DNA of 40,249 bases, from positions 1 through 40,249 of the forward strand of contig JAUYOH010000010.1 of the NCBI GenBank assembly GCA_030695925.1. Direction: 5' to 3'. Positions 1 through 7,458 of the stretch are shown here, one piece after another. Within the stretch, counting starts at the first letter, position 1; the number at the start of each line of letters is the position of its first letter. Origin of the DNA: Candidatus Omnitrophota bacterium (GTDB taxonomy: Bacteria; Omnitrophota; Gorgyraeia; Pluralincolimonadales; Pluralincolimonadaceae). The position numbers and the translations under genes are program-made. The notes beneath the pieces are model-generated. The model was given only the letters and a program-made list of their open reading frames with translations. It had not been told where the DNA came from and searched no databases.

Positions 1-1929
1 ATCCTTAAAACGCTTAAGCGAGCCTATCTTGCCTTCGTAAATCTTGTCTTTGCCTCTTATCAAACGGCAAACGGCGCCCCTCGTTATCTTGCCCTTCACC
101 ACGAAACATCCGGCGATGGTGCCCGCCTTGGTTACTTTGAAGACCTGCCGGACCTCGGCGCGGCCCAAGAATATCTCTTCCACGCGCGGCTCAAGAAGGC
201 CCTCCATAGCGCTCCTTACATCAGCTATCGCCTCGTATATGATCTTGTATAACCTGACGTCCACGCTCTCTAATTTGGCCTTTGTCTCGGCCTCGGGAGT
301 CAGCTCGACACGGAAGCCGATTATGATGGCGTTTGACGCTACAGCTAACATCACGTCCGAATCGTTTATGCTGGTGGCACCCGAATGGACTATGTCTAAT
401 TTTATATCCTGCGTCTCCAGCCCTTTTAACGATGAGACCAACGCTTCAACCGACCCCTGCACATCGCCTTTTACGATGAGCTTTAATTCCTTTGCCTTTC
501 CTTCCTTTACCTGCTGGGAAAGATCCTCGAGCGTAATCCTCTTGACAGGCTGCATCTCTTTAGCTTTCACCTCTTGCTGGCGCCGTGCCACGATATCCTT
601 GGCTAACTTCTCGTCGGTAATCACAAAAAACTGGTCGCCGGCCTGCGGGACACCGTCAAGCCCCAAAATCTCAACCGGCTTTGACGGAGGCGCCTCATTT
701 ATCCTGTGACCGAGGTCGTTTATCATCGCTCTTACTTTACCGATATGCGAACCGGCTATCACTATATCACCCGGCCTTAAGGTCCCGCTCTGGACTAAGA
801 CCGTCGCGATAGGGCCGCCGCCTTTGGATAATTTTCCTTCTATGACGACACCTTTGGCGGTTCTCGTCGGGTCCGCCTTGAGTTGAAGCATATCAGACTC
901 AAGTAATAACATCTCCAGTAATTCATCTATGCCTTTTCCGGTCTTCGCGGAAACGCCTAACGTTATCGTCTTGCCGCCCCAATCTTCCGGCATCAGGCCC
1001 GCCTGCAAAAGCTGTTTCTTGACCTTATCCGGATCGGCTTCCGGTTTATCTATCTTATTTAACGCGACGACTATCGGTACACCCGCCGCACGCGCGTGGT
1101 CGATCGCCTCCAAGGTCTGCGGCATAACACCGTCATCCACCGCGACGACCAAAATGACTATGTCAGTCACCTGAGCGCCGCGGGCCCGCATCGCGGTAAA
1201 CGCCTCGTGGCCCGGGGTATCCAAAAATGTCACGTGCCCTTTTCCTATAGCGACCTCGTAGGCACCGATATGCTGGGTGATGCCGCCGGACTCCTTTTCG
1301 GTAAGACTGCTCTTCCTGATAGCGTCTAATAGAGAGGTCTTCCCGTGGTCGACGTGGCCCATCAAGGTGACGACCGGAGCGCGGGCGACGAGTTTCGTCT
1401 TGTCCTCGACTTCAAGGGACTTTAACATCTCTTCTTCAGGTGTCGGCGGACGCTCCAGCTCGTAGCCGTAATCAACGGCGATAATATTGGCGACATCAAG
1501 GTCCAACGCCTGATTTATCGTCGCCATTATCTTGCGTTTCATTAATTTTACTATTATATCGTTCGGCTTGGCGTTTAATTTCGCGGCCAAATCCTTGACC
1601 ATTATGGGCATCTTGACGGTCAATTTGACCGGTTCTTTCTTTTCCGTGACGGCAGGCGCGACAGGAGCGGGAGGCGCGGGTACAATTGGAACTTCCGGTT
1701 TAGGGGCAGGCGCTTCTTTCTTTGGTTCGGGCTTTATCTCAACAGGAGAGACTTTGATTTCTTCCTTTGGTTTCGGTGGCGCGACTTGCTCCTTGGCCTT
1801 CTCCTTCTTTACCGCAACGCGTTTAGGTTTTTCGGCTGGTGGAGTTTTGACCTTAGGCTTAGCTTTTACGGTCTTTGCCTTCGCGGGTTTCTTTTCTTTT
1901 TTTGTGTCCTCTTTGGCTTTTTTTATCAT
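1..1929 (-). CDS. infB: Translation initiation factor IF-2, 3' end cut by window edge
   Basis: GTPase that delivers initiator fMet-tRNA to the 30S subunit and promotes 50S joining. Reading the minus strand gives 643 residues before the window edge, so domain IV is incomplete. Residues 1 to about 110 are a Lys/Pro/Ala/Glu-rich low-complexity arm, typical of the variable IF-2 N-terminus. An IF2_N-type helical domain follows (KLMKRKIMATINQALDLD). The G domain begins with G1 GHVDHGKTS at residue 191, then DTPGHEAF and NKID. Domain II starts near VVIEGKLSKGGG. The start is the ATG at 1929, which overlaps the nusA stop as ATGA, so translation is probably coupled. The usual ylxR and rplGA genes do not lie between nusA and infB. 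Identification is secure. Confidence 0.97.
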   Translation of the reverse strand, partial: MIKKAKEDTKKEKKPAKAKTVKAKPKVKTPPAEKPKRVAVKKEKAKEQVAPPKPKEEIKVSPVEIKPEPKKEAPAPKPEVPIVPAPPAPVAPAVTEKKEPVKLTVKMPIMVKDLAAKLNAKPNDIIVKLMKRKIMATINQALDLDVANIIAVDYGYELERPPTPEEEMLKSLEVEDKTKLVARAPVVTLMGHVDHGKTSLLDAIRKSSLTEKESGGITQHIGAYEVAIGKGHVTFLDTPGHEAFTAMRARGAQVTDIVILVVAVDDGVMPQTLEAIDHARAAGVPIVVALNKIDKPEADPDKVKKQLLQAGLMPEDWGGKTITLGVSAKTGKGIDELLEMLLLESDMLQLKADPTRTAKGVVIEGKLSKGGGPIATVLVQSGTLRPGDIVIAGSHIGKVRAMINDLGHRINEAPPSKPVEILGLDGVPQAGDQFFVITDEKLAKDIVARRQQEVKAKEMQPVKRITLEDLSQQVKEGKAKELKLIVKGDVQGSVEALVSSLKGLETQDIKLDIVHSGATSINDSDVMLAVASNAIIIGFRVELTPEAETKAKLESVDVRLYKIIYEAIADVRSAMEGLLEPRVEEIFLGRAEVRQVFKVTKAGTIAGCFVVKGKITRGAVCRLIRGKDKIYEGKIGSLKRFKD

Positions 1930-3101
1930 TTCTTTTTAAGCAGTTCTTTTGCGCCTTTCAATATTTTTTCGGCCGTCTTTTCGCCTATGCCTTTTATCTT
2001 GGTAATCTCCTCCACCGAGGACGAAGCGATCGCTTCAACGGTATCGAGTTTCGCCGCTTCCAGTAATTTTTTGGTCTTCGGCCCTATACCCGGTACCGAA
2101 GATATATCTACCTCTTCTTTAGCGGCGGCTTTCTCTTCTTCCGGTTTAGGTGCCGCAGCCTCGGCCAACGCCGCCTTGGGCTTGATATCTATGTCCCAGC
2201 CGGTCAGTTTCGCGGCAAGCCTGACGTTCTGCCCTTTCTTTCCTATGGCGAGGCTTAACTGATCGTCATCGACGGTAACGAGCGCCTTCTTCGTTTCTTT
2301 ATCCAATTTTACCTCGGATATCTTCGCCGGATTAAGCGCCGCGATTATGTACTCTTTAATATCGTTGTTCCATCTTACGATGTCTATCTTCTCGCCCTGT
2401 AATTCCTTTACTATATTCTTAACGCGCGAGCCCCTCATTCCTACGCACGCGCCCACGCAATCGACCTTCTCGTCCTTCGAATAGACCGCTATCTTGGTCC
2501 TGTCGCCCGCCTCTCTCGAGATGGACTTGGTCTCTACTATGCCTTCGTAGATCTCGGGTATCTCCAATTCAAATAATTTCTTGACGAGGCCCGGATTGCT
2601 CCTCGAGAGGACTATCTGCGGGCCCTTGCCGGTCTTCCTTACCTCAAGAATAAGCGCCTTTATCCTGTCCCCCTGCCTGAAATTCTCTTTCTGGGACTGC
2701 TCCCCCTTCGGGATAAAACCCTCGGTCTTTCCGAGGTCTACGATGATATTTCCCTTCTCGAACCTGTAGACCGTCCCTGTTATCGCGCTTCCTACGCGGG
2801 CCTGGTAATCCGTAAATATCACGTCACGTTCCGCCTCGCGGATCTTCTGGATTATTATCTGCTTTGCGGTCTGAGCCGCGATGCGCCCGAAGTCCCCGGA
2901 AGGCACTTCTTTGCCATCGGAATGCACCTTTATCTCGCCGGTCTGCCTATCTATCTTTACCGAAACATCCTCTGTCTTGGAACCCAATGTCTTCCTGGCG
3001 GCGCTAAGAAGCGCCGACTCGACCGCCTCTATAAGGATCTCGCGGTTTATCCCTTTTTCTCTCTCCAAATGGTCTAACACCGTCAATAGTTCGCCGTTCA
3101 T
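1926..3101 (-). CDS. nusA: Transcription termination/antitermination factor NusA
   Basis: RNA polymerase-binding elongation factor that controls pausing, termination and antitermination. The 391-residue protein has the N-terminal polymerase-binding domain (about 1-125), an S1 domain (about 130-200, with GSAITGTVYRFEKGNIIVDLG), and two KH domains (about 205-345, with VGACVGMRGSRVKNI and LAIGKKGQNVRLAAKLTGW). An Ala/Glu/Pro linker leads to a C-terminal pair of helix-hairpin-helix motifs (SSVPGIGPKTKKLLEA and ITKIKGIGEKTAEKIL). The HhH tail replaces the acidic repeats of enterobacterial NusA. It lies 12 bases after rimP and overlaps infB. Because a terminator-like hairpin precedes rimP, NusA could regulate its own operon; that part is inference. 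Confidence 0.97.
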   Translation of the reverse strand: MNGELLTVLDHLEREKGINREILIEAVESALLSAARKTLGSKTEDVSVKIDRQTGEIKVHSDGKEVPSGDFGRIAAQTAKQIIIQKIREAERDVIFTDYQARVGSAITGTVYRFEKGNIIVDLGKTEGFIPKGEQSQKENFRQGDRIKALILEVRKTGKGPQIVLSRSNPGLVKKLFELEIPEIYEGIVETKSISREAGDRTKIAVYSKDEKVDCVGACVGMRGSRVKNIVKELQGEKIDIVRWNNDIKEYIIAALNPAKISEVKLDKETKKALVTVDDDQLSLAIGKKGQNVRLAAKLTGWDIDIKPKAALAEAAAPKPEEEKAAAKEEVDISSVPGIGPKTKKLLEAAKLDTVEAIASSSVEEITKIKGIGEKTAEKILKGAKELLKKK

Positions 3102-3113
3102 ATCTCACCTTTT

Positions 3114-3578
3114 CTAAAATTTAACGTAAAGCTTTGCCTTCGCTATCATCGTCCGCGGTATTATTATCTCCTCTCCCGCAGGCATCTCGAGTTCTATCTT
3201 ATCCTCACCTACCCATTTTAATTTCCCCGTATGCTCTCTGCTACCGGCTATCGGGCCGTATGTCGCGACCACGACCTCCTCGCCTATTGCCCTCTCAAAA
3301 TCGCTGGTCTTTACAAGGCGCCTGTCCAAGCCCGGGGACTGCACTTCCAGCGTATAATGTTCCTCTATGGCGTTTGCCTCATCAAGGATATTCTCTATCT
3401 TACGGCTTAAATTTCCGCATTCGCCTACGCTTATCCCGCTGCCTTTATCGACGGTAAAACGCAGGACCATCCCGCCGCTCTCACGGCGATAGGTCAGGTC
3501 CACAAGCTCTGTGCGCGCCTCGGAGAGCGCCTGCGCCGTCAACTCCCTGACTTTCTCTAAAACCGTATTTTCTTCCAT
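3114..3578 (-). CDS. rimP: Ribosome maturation factor RimP
   Basis: Assembly factor for the 30S subunit and first gene of the rimP-nusA-infB operon. At 154 residues it has the usual size. It shows the N-terminal alpha/beta domain, with the LRFTVDKGSGISVGECGNLS stretch typical of RimP and YTLEVQSPGLDRRL after it, then a C-terminal SH3-like barrel (EHTGKLKWVGEDKIELEM). The ATG at 3578 fits the family N-terminus. There is no Shine-Dalgarno sequence in the ten bases before it. The nearest one (AAAAGGAG, 3613-3620) is separated from the ATG by a 24-base hairpin. See the leader entry. Confidence 0.95.
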   Translation of the reverse strand: MEENTVLEKVRELTAQALSEARTELVDLTYRRESGGMVLRFTVDKGSGISVGECGNLSRKIENILDEANAIEEHYTLEVQSPGLDRRLVKTSDFERAIGEEVVVATYGPIAGSREHTGKLKWVGEDKIELEMPAGEEIIIPRTMIAKAKLYVKF

Positions 3579-3588
3579 ACAAACAAAA

Positions 3589-3628
3589 AAGTGGGTAAAA
3601 ATTTACCCACTTCTCCTTTTAAAAGTGG
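3589..3628 (-). promoter_or_regulatory. rimP leader: overlapping antiterminator and intrinsic-terminator hairpins
   Basis: On the minus strand AAGTGGGTAAA (3612-3602) and TTTACCCACTT (3599-3589) form a perfect 11-bp stem. It is followed directly by TTTTG and TTTG, an intrinsic terminator shape ending about ten bases before the rimP ATG. The 5' arm can alternatively pair: CCACTT (3628-3623) with AAGTGG (3612-3607), leaving AAAAGGAG in the loop. The two folds exclude each other. When the terminator hairpin forms in read-through RNA it brings AAAAGGAG to about ten bases from the ATG. The structures are seen in the sequence. Attenuation as their function is inference from the architecture and from the known autoregulation of nusA operons. 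Confidence 0.7.
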
Positions 3629-3645
3629 TATTTAATTGTAGAGGT

Positions 3646-3674
3646 AATGTACTATAATTTCGCTAATTTGTCAA
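3646..3674 (-). promoter_or_regulatory. Sigma-70-type promoter for rimP-nusA-infB
   Basis: Minus-strand -35 TTGACA (3674-3669, perfect consensus), a 17-base spacer, and -10 TACATT (3651-3646, four of six). The predicted transcription start near 3639 gives a leader of about 60 bases that contains the entire hairpin switch. This supports a separate transcription unit for rimP-nusA-infB. Confidence 0.7.
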
Positions 3675-3718
3675 GCAGATTTTTGACGAGGACCATCCCC
3701 TTATTTACCCTATTAATC

Positions 3719-4078
3719 TCACTTATACAATTCGGAAATGTCTACGAAAATCAAGTATTCCCTGATTGATACCCCAGCCAGTTTGAAGATATTCGCGAAC
3801 GGAACGCTGAGCGTGCTTGAGTCCTTCCTGGTATACGTCACCACGCCGTGGCAAATCACGACATCCTCTTTCTGCCATATTTCAACGACATCGTGACGGA
3901 ACGCCTTTATGCTCTCAAAGAAACCGCGCACAACATTGCCGACATTCGCTTTTCCATCCACCGGTTCCGCGTTTCCGAACCGGAAACGAACGTCGTCGGA
4001 CAAGAACCCCAGAAATGCGTTCACATCACGATTGTCTACGCTTTGAAACAGCTCTTTGATCCGCTCATCCATTCCCAT
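3719..4078 (-). CDS. SnoaL/NTF2-like small protein
   Basis: 119 residues with the cone-shaped alpha+beta NTF2 pattern: an N-terminal helix (MDERIKELFQSVDNRDVNAF), then LSDDVRFRFGNAEPVDGKANV, a helix GNVVRGFFESIKAF, and strands ending in a long sheet (VVICHGVVTYTRKDSSTLSVPFANIFKL). This is the SnoaL-like polyketide cyclase/ketosteroid isomerase-like superfamily, which has many functions, so substrate and role cannot be assigned. No signal peptide is seen, so it is probably cytoplasmic. AAGGGG lies eight bases before the ATG at 4078. It is the last gene of the run coming from proS; no clear terminator is seen before the rimP promoter. Confidence 0.75.
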   Translation of the reverse strand: MGMDERIKELFQSVDNRDVNAFLGFLSDDVRFRFGNAEPVDGKANVGNVVRGFFESIKAFRHDVVEIWQKEDVVICHGVVTYTRKDSSTLSVPFANIFKLAGVSIREYLIFVDISELYK

Positions 4079-4107
4079 TACTATATCCCCTTATTTACTA
4101 CTATTTC

Positions 4108-4524
4108 CTACTGGCAACAGTTATCTTTATCTACTTTTTCGGAACACGTATCTTTTTTGTATTCCCATTTCATGCGACTGACGTCATTAAGGATATTCGA
4201 GGAAGCCAGTTTATCCGATTTTTTGCCATCCATCATATAATACCATGCCTTATCCCCGCGCTTGCCCTCCACCCCATCGATGGAGACGACAAACACATAT
4301 CCGGCGACAGTGTTAGTCTTCACCTTGGCAACGCTCTCTAATACCTCAAGGGCGGTTCGGCCCTTCAGCAGAGGCGCTTCGGCCGTGCGCGACGGACGGA
4401 CTCCGCCATAATCTATCTCCACGACGATATTGTCTTTGCTGATAGCATACGATGCCGATATTGCCGCCGACAAAACACACATTGCCGCTACTATAACCGC
4501 GGTAAGTCTAGCTTTTATAACCAT
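4108..4524 (-). CDS. Secreted DUF4430-like protein with C-terminal cysteines
   Basis: 138 residues. A signal peptide is clear (MVIKARLTAVIVAAMCVLSAAISASYA). The mature part matches the DUF4430 / transcobalamin C-terminal-like pattern: an early strand (VVEIDYGG), a helix after GRTALEVLESVAKV, then GDKAWYYMMDGKKSD and a final MKWEYKKD strand. The family occurs in secreted or surface proteins; in eukaryotic transcobalamin the related domain contributes to cobalamin binding. The tail CSEKVDKDNCC is unusual and might bind metal or form disulfides. The start abuts the upstream gene's stop (TAA then ATG). The domain call is moderately confident and the function is unknown. Confidence 0.7.
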   Translation of the reverse strand: MVIKARLTAVIVAAMCVLSAAISASYAISKDNIVVEIDYGGVRPSRTAEAPLLKGRTALEVLESVAKVKTNTVAGYVFVVSIDGVEGKRGDKAWYYMMDGKKSDKLASSNILNDVSRMKWEYKKDTCSEKVDKDNCCQ

Positions 4525-4992
4525 TTAATCTTTCCTTTCCTTTTTTTCAAGTTTCTTATAACCGAGAGCAATAAGCACGACAAAGGCCAATAACATGGAC
4601 GCGAATCTCAAGGGGTCCGCCAATTCCGACCAATAATTAAAATAGCCGTTACATACGCTGAAGATCCCGCCGAACATGAGCCCTGTGCCTATCGCCTGTA
4701 TCGAAAGCAGCGCGCCGACAATGATAGAGATCAGGCCTAAAGGGACCGCCACGAAAAACAGGCGTTTCTGGAAGCGCTTCTCGGCGATCTCTCTTTGTTC
4801 TTTTAGCCGGTTCTTTTCGGCCTCCATCTTCTCCTGCTCCGCTGGGGTCGCTCTCTTATGGCGTTCATAATAATTTTCTACCTGATAATCTTCCCATTTG
4901 GGCTGAGGGCTAAAGGTGCTCACGCCGTAATGGATCATCATCGGAAAAATAATCGCGATGCCAAATCCCAAAGCGAATTTTTTAGCCAGCAT
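4525..4992 (-). CDS. Hypothetical membrane protein with a charged helical loop
   Basis: 155 residues, not recognised. Visible layout: a membrane segment near residues 7-26 (FALGFGIAIIFPMMIHYGV), a charged, probably helical stretch (about 38-76, rich in Glu, Lys and Arg), two adjacent hydrophobic segments (about 79-120), and a final segment near 130-147 before KKLEKKERKD. The start at 4992 has a good Shine-Dalgarno (AAAGGAGG, five bases before ATG). It lies between proS and the DUF4430 gene and is probably co-transcribed with them. Confidence 0.65.
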   Translation of the reverse strand: MLAKKFALGFGIAIIFPMMIHYGVSTFSPQPKWEDYQVENYYERHKRATPAEQEKMEAEKNRLKEQREIAEKRFQKRLFFVAVPLGLISIIVGALLSIQAIGTGLMFGGIFSVCNGYFNYWSELADPLRFASMLLAFVVLIALGYKKLEKKERKD

Positions 4993-5012
4993 CTGTGCCT
5001 CCTTTTTGGGTT

Positions 5013-5034
5013 GTCCCCGAAGGGAACGTCCCCT
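5013..5034. repeat. GTCCCC-type hairpin between proS and the membrane protein gene
   Basis: The plus strand reads gtccccgaagggaac (5013-5027), a small stem-loop, followed by gtcccc again (5029-5034). The phrase looks like a dispersed intergenic repeat, but only this copy is in the window. There is no T-tract on the minus strand, so a terminator role is not supported. Confidence 0.35.
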
Positions 5035-5035
5035 A

Positions 5036-6349
5036 TTAACCTAAAAATCCCTTAACCGCCTGCGTTGCTCCGTCTATCTTGACTACTTTGACTTCTTTGG
5101 TCTTGCGATCTTTTATTTCCACCTCTCCATTCACTATCTTCTTCTCCCCAATTATTATCTGTACCGGGAAGCCGATGAGGTCGGAGTCTTTGAACTTGAC
5201 ACCCGCGCGTTCGGGGCGGTCGTCGAGGATGCATTCGATTCCGGCAGAGGTCAGCTCTTTGTATATCTTCTCGGCTGCCTCCATCGATTGCGTGTGTGCG
5301 GAGTTAAGCGGGAGTATCGCAACTTCATATGGCGCTATCGACGGGCACCAGATTATCCCGTCTTTGTCGTGGCTCTGCTCGATGAGCGCGGCAGCTATCC
5401 TATTTACTCCGATGCCGTAGCAGCCCATAATAAGGGGCTTCTCTTTGCCGTCCTCGTCGAGGAAATTGGCGGACATCGCCTTTGAATATTTTATGCCGAG
5501 CTTGAATACATGGCCGACTTCTATCGCCTGCTCAAGCTTTATATCAGCGCCGCATTTCGGGCATTTATCACCCTTGTCTATCTTCTTGATATCGTCGAGA
5601 GTCTCTATCTTGAAATCCTTCTTGACGTTAAGGTTTAAGAGGTGCTTATCCAAGCTTGCCGCGTAGCCGCACTTCGCGCAATGGGTAAGTGTATCTTCTC
5701 CGCTCTCCGAGAGGACCATAAACTCGTGCGATACATCGCCTCCCATCACACCGGTATCCGCCTCGACGACCAAGTATTTCAGTCCGCAGCGCGTGAATAT
5801 CTTGCAATAGGCCTCATACATCTTCTTGTAATTCTCGTCGAGGCCCTTTGTGTCGCGGTCAAAAGAGTAGGCGTCCTTCATTATGAATTCGCGCGAACGC
5901 AGGACTCCCGAGCGCGGGCGTATCTCATCGCGGAACTTGGCCTGTATCTGATACAATATAAGAGGGAGTTCCTTATAGGATTTTACGGTGCCGCGGACGA
6001 GGTCTGTTATTATCTCCTCGTGGGTCGGGCCCATCACCACCTCTTTGCCGTGGCGGTCCGTGAACTTTATCATATCCTGCCCGAGGTCGCCGTATCTGCC
6101 GGATTCCCTCCAGAGCTCGGAGGGCTGCAAGGCAGGCATCAGGACCTCCTGCGCGCCCTTTGCGTCCATCTCCTCGCGGATTATATTCTCTACTTTGTTA
6201 AGGACGCGCCAGCCGAGGGGCAGGTATGTATAAGCTCCGGCGGTGAGTTTCCTTATCAGGCCCGCGCGGATCATAAGCTTATGGCTTATTATCTCGGCCT
6301 CTGCCGGGTCTTCTTTCAAAGTTGGAATAAGTGCTTGAGTCCAACGCAT
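5036..6349 (-). CDS. proS: Prolyl-tRNA synthetase lacking the INS editing domain
   Basis: Class II aminoacyl-tRNA synthetase charging tRNA-Pro. The chosen start is ATG 6349 (MRWTQALIPTLKE), which fits the family N-terminus; a GTG at 6361 overlapping the ispG stop would add four residues. Motif 2 (FRDEIRPRSGVLRSREFIMKD) and motif 3 (MGCYGIGVNRIAAALIEQ) are present, and the anticodon-binding domain follows IAPYEVAILPLN. The protein is 437 residues against about 570 for the usual bacterial type. Between CAKCGYAAS and KCPKCGAD only about 40 residues remain where the roughly 180-residue INS domain, which edits Ala-tRNA-Pro, normally sits. The two CxxC pairs that normally flank INS are kept and could form a zinc ribbon. 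Confidence 0.95.
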   Translation of the reverse strand: MRWTQALIPTLKEDPAEAEIISHKLMIRAGLIRKLTAGAYTYLPLGWRVLNKVENIIREEMDAKGAQEVLMPALQPSELWRESGRYGDLGQDMIKFTDRHGKEVVMGPTHEEIITDLVRGTVKSYKELPLILYQIQAKFRDEIRPRSGVLRSREFIMKDAYSFDRDTKGLDENYKKMYEAYCKIFTRCGLKYLVVEADTGVMGGDVSHEFMVLSESGEDTLTHCAKCGYAASLDKHLLNLNVKKDFKIETLDDIKKIDKGDKCPKCGADIKLEQAIEVGHVFKLGIKYSKAMSANFLDEDGKEKPLIMGCYGIGVNRIAAALIEQSHDKDGIIWCPSIAPYEVAILPLNSAHTQSMEAAEKIYKELTSAGIECILDDRPERAGVKFKDSDLIGFPVQIIIGEKKIVNGEVEIKDRKTKEVKVVKIDGATQAVKGFLG

Positions 6350-6352
6350 ATG

Positions 6353-6388
6353 CCCCCTCACCCTTTCCCTCTCCCCGATGGGGAGAGG
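6353..6388. repeat. CCCCTCACCC/CCTCTCCCC palindromic repeat, copy 1 (end of ispG)
   Basis: The plus strand has ccccctcacccttt, then cctctcccc (6368-6376) and ggggagagg (6380-6388) as a 9-bp stem with loop gat. It closely matches a second copy at 24503-24551. On the minus strand it encodes the last residues of IspG (SPSGRGKG and stop) and supplies GAGGGGG just before the proS start. Confidence 0.75.
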
Positions 6389-7458
6389 AGAATTTTCCTT
6401 ATTTCCTTTAATATCGCGCTGACGAACTGGCTCTCTTTTATCTTGCGTACCGGCTTGCCTTTTATGAATAAAAATCCGCTGCCCTTGCCTGCCGCGATTC
6501 CCAAGTCAGCTTCCCTCGCCTCGCCCGGCCCGTTTACCACACAGCCCATCACCGCGACACGGATACCGGAAAGTTTCCCCTTATTGTCTTTTATCCTCGA
6601 AAGCTCCTCTTCTATTTTACTCGCGATTCCTATAATGTCAACTTCCGTCCTGCCGCACGTCGGGCAGGAGAGGACTTCCGGGCCAAACCTCCTGAGCCCA
6701 AGCCCCTGAATGATCTGTTTTCCGACGATGACCTCATCAACCGGATCGCCGGTAAGGGAAACTCTTATGGTGTCTCCTATCCCCTCGGAAAGAAGTATGC
6801 CGATGCCGAGGGCGGATTTTACCGTCCCTGAAAGTTCAGGGCCCGCGGCTGTGACACCGAGATGAAACGGATAATCACATTTTTTCGCCATCAGCCGATA
6901 TGCGTCTATAGTCTGCGGAACATCAGAGCATTTAAGCGATACCATGAGGTCACGGAAATCGAACGATTCGATAAGTTTCAAATAATCTGAGGCGGCCTTT
7001 ACCATGAGGATGGGTAACCCTCGTTCGGCTCGCTCACCATGGCTCCTGACGGAGCCGGAATTTACGCCGACACGGATGGGTATCTTTCTCTTCCTGGCGA
7101 GCTTTATTACCGCGGATACCTCATCTTTCTTGTAGACGTTGCCGGGATTAAGCCTTACACCGTCAACGCCCGCCTCTATCGCCTTTATCGCGAGCCGGTA
7201 ATCGAAATGGATGTCGGCCTCGAGCGGGATATTTATTTTTTTCATTATTTTAGCGAGCGCCTCACAGCAGGAAGCGTCTTTTACCGCTGTGCGGACTATC
7301 TCGCAGCCGGCGCGCTCAAGCTCTTTTATTTGTGCTACAGTGGCGGCGACATCAAGGGTATCGGTCTTTGTCATAGACTGGACCGATACGGGATAGCCGC
7401 TTCCTATCTTTACCCCGCCTAAATTTACTGTCCTTGTCTTGCGCCTGTTTATTTTCAT
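6358..7458 (-). CDS. ispG: 4-hydroxy-3-methylbut-2-enyl diphosphate synthase
   Basis: [4Fe-4S] enzyme of the MEP isoprenoid pathway that converts MEcPP to HMBPP. The 366-residue protein has the TIM-barrel part (SVQSMTKTDTLDVAATVAQI, ADIHFDYRLA, VRLNPGNV) and the C-terminal cluster domain. The iron-sulfur ligands are visible in LSCPTCGRTEVD and VMGCVVNGPGEA. The start ATG overlaps the rseP stop as ATGA. The last eight residues, SPSGRGKG, are encoded by the palindromic repeat at 6353-6388 and look like a repeat-derived extension rather than family sequence. dxr, the first committed enzyme of the same pathway, lies two genes upstream in the operon. Confidence 0.96.
   Translation of the reverse strand: MKINRRKTRTVNLGGVKIGSGYPVSVQSMTKTDTLDVAATVAQIKELERAGCEIVRTAVKDASCCEALAKIMKKINIPLEADIHFDYRLAIKAIEAGVDGVRLNPGNVYKKDEVSAVIKLARKRKIPIRVGVNSGSVRSHGERAERGLPILMVKAASDYLKLIESFDFRDLMVSLKCSDVPQTIDAYRLMAKKCDYPFHLGVTAAGPELSGTVKSALGIGILLSEGIGDTIRVSLTGDPVDEVIVGKQIIQGLGLRRFGPEVLSCPTCGRTEVDIIGIASKIEEELSRIKDNKGKLSGIRVAVMGCVVNGPGEAREADLGIAAGKGSGFLFIKGKPVRKIKESQFVSAILKEIRKILLSPSGRGKG

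Noticed and set aside
3557-3610. A 17-codon GTG reading frame in the rimP leader (MGKFLPTFLFVWKKIRF) overlapping the rimP start, as a leader peptide.
   Set aside because: The only ribosome site ends two bases before the GTG, too close for normal initiation, and the codons are simply the terminator palindrome read through. Kept only as a possibility for comparative testing.
5642-6709. Plus-strand 355-codon open frame opposite proS and ispG.
   Set aside because: It runs antisense to two highly conserved genes, has no recognisable domain, and its composition reflects the opposite strand's codon bias.
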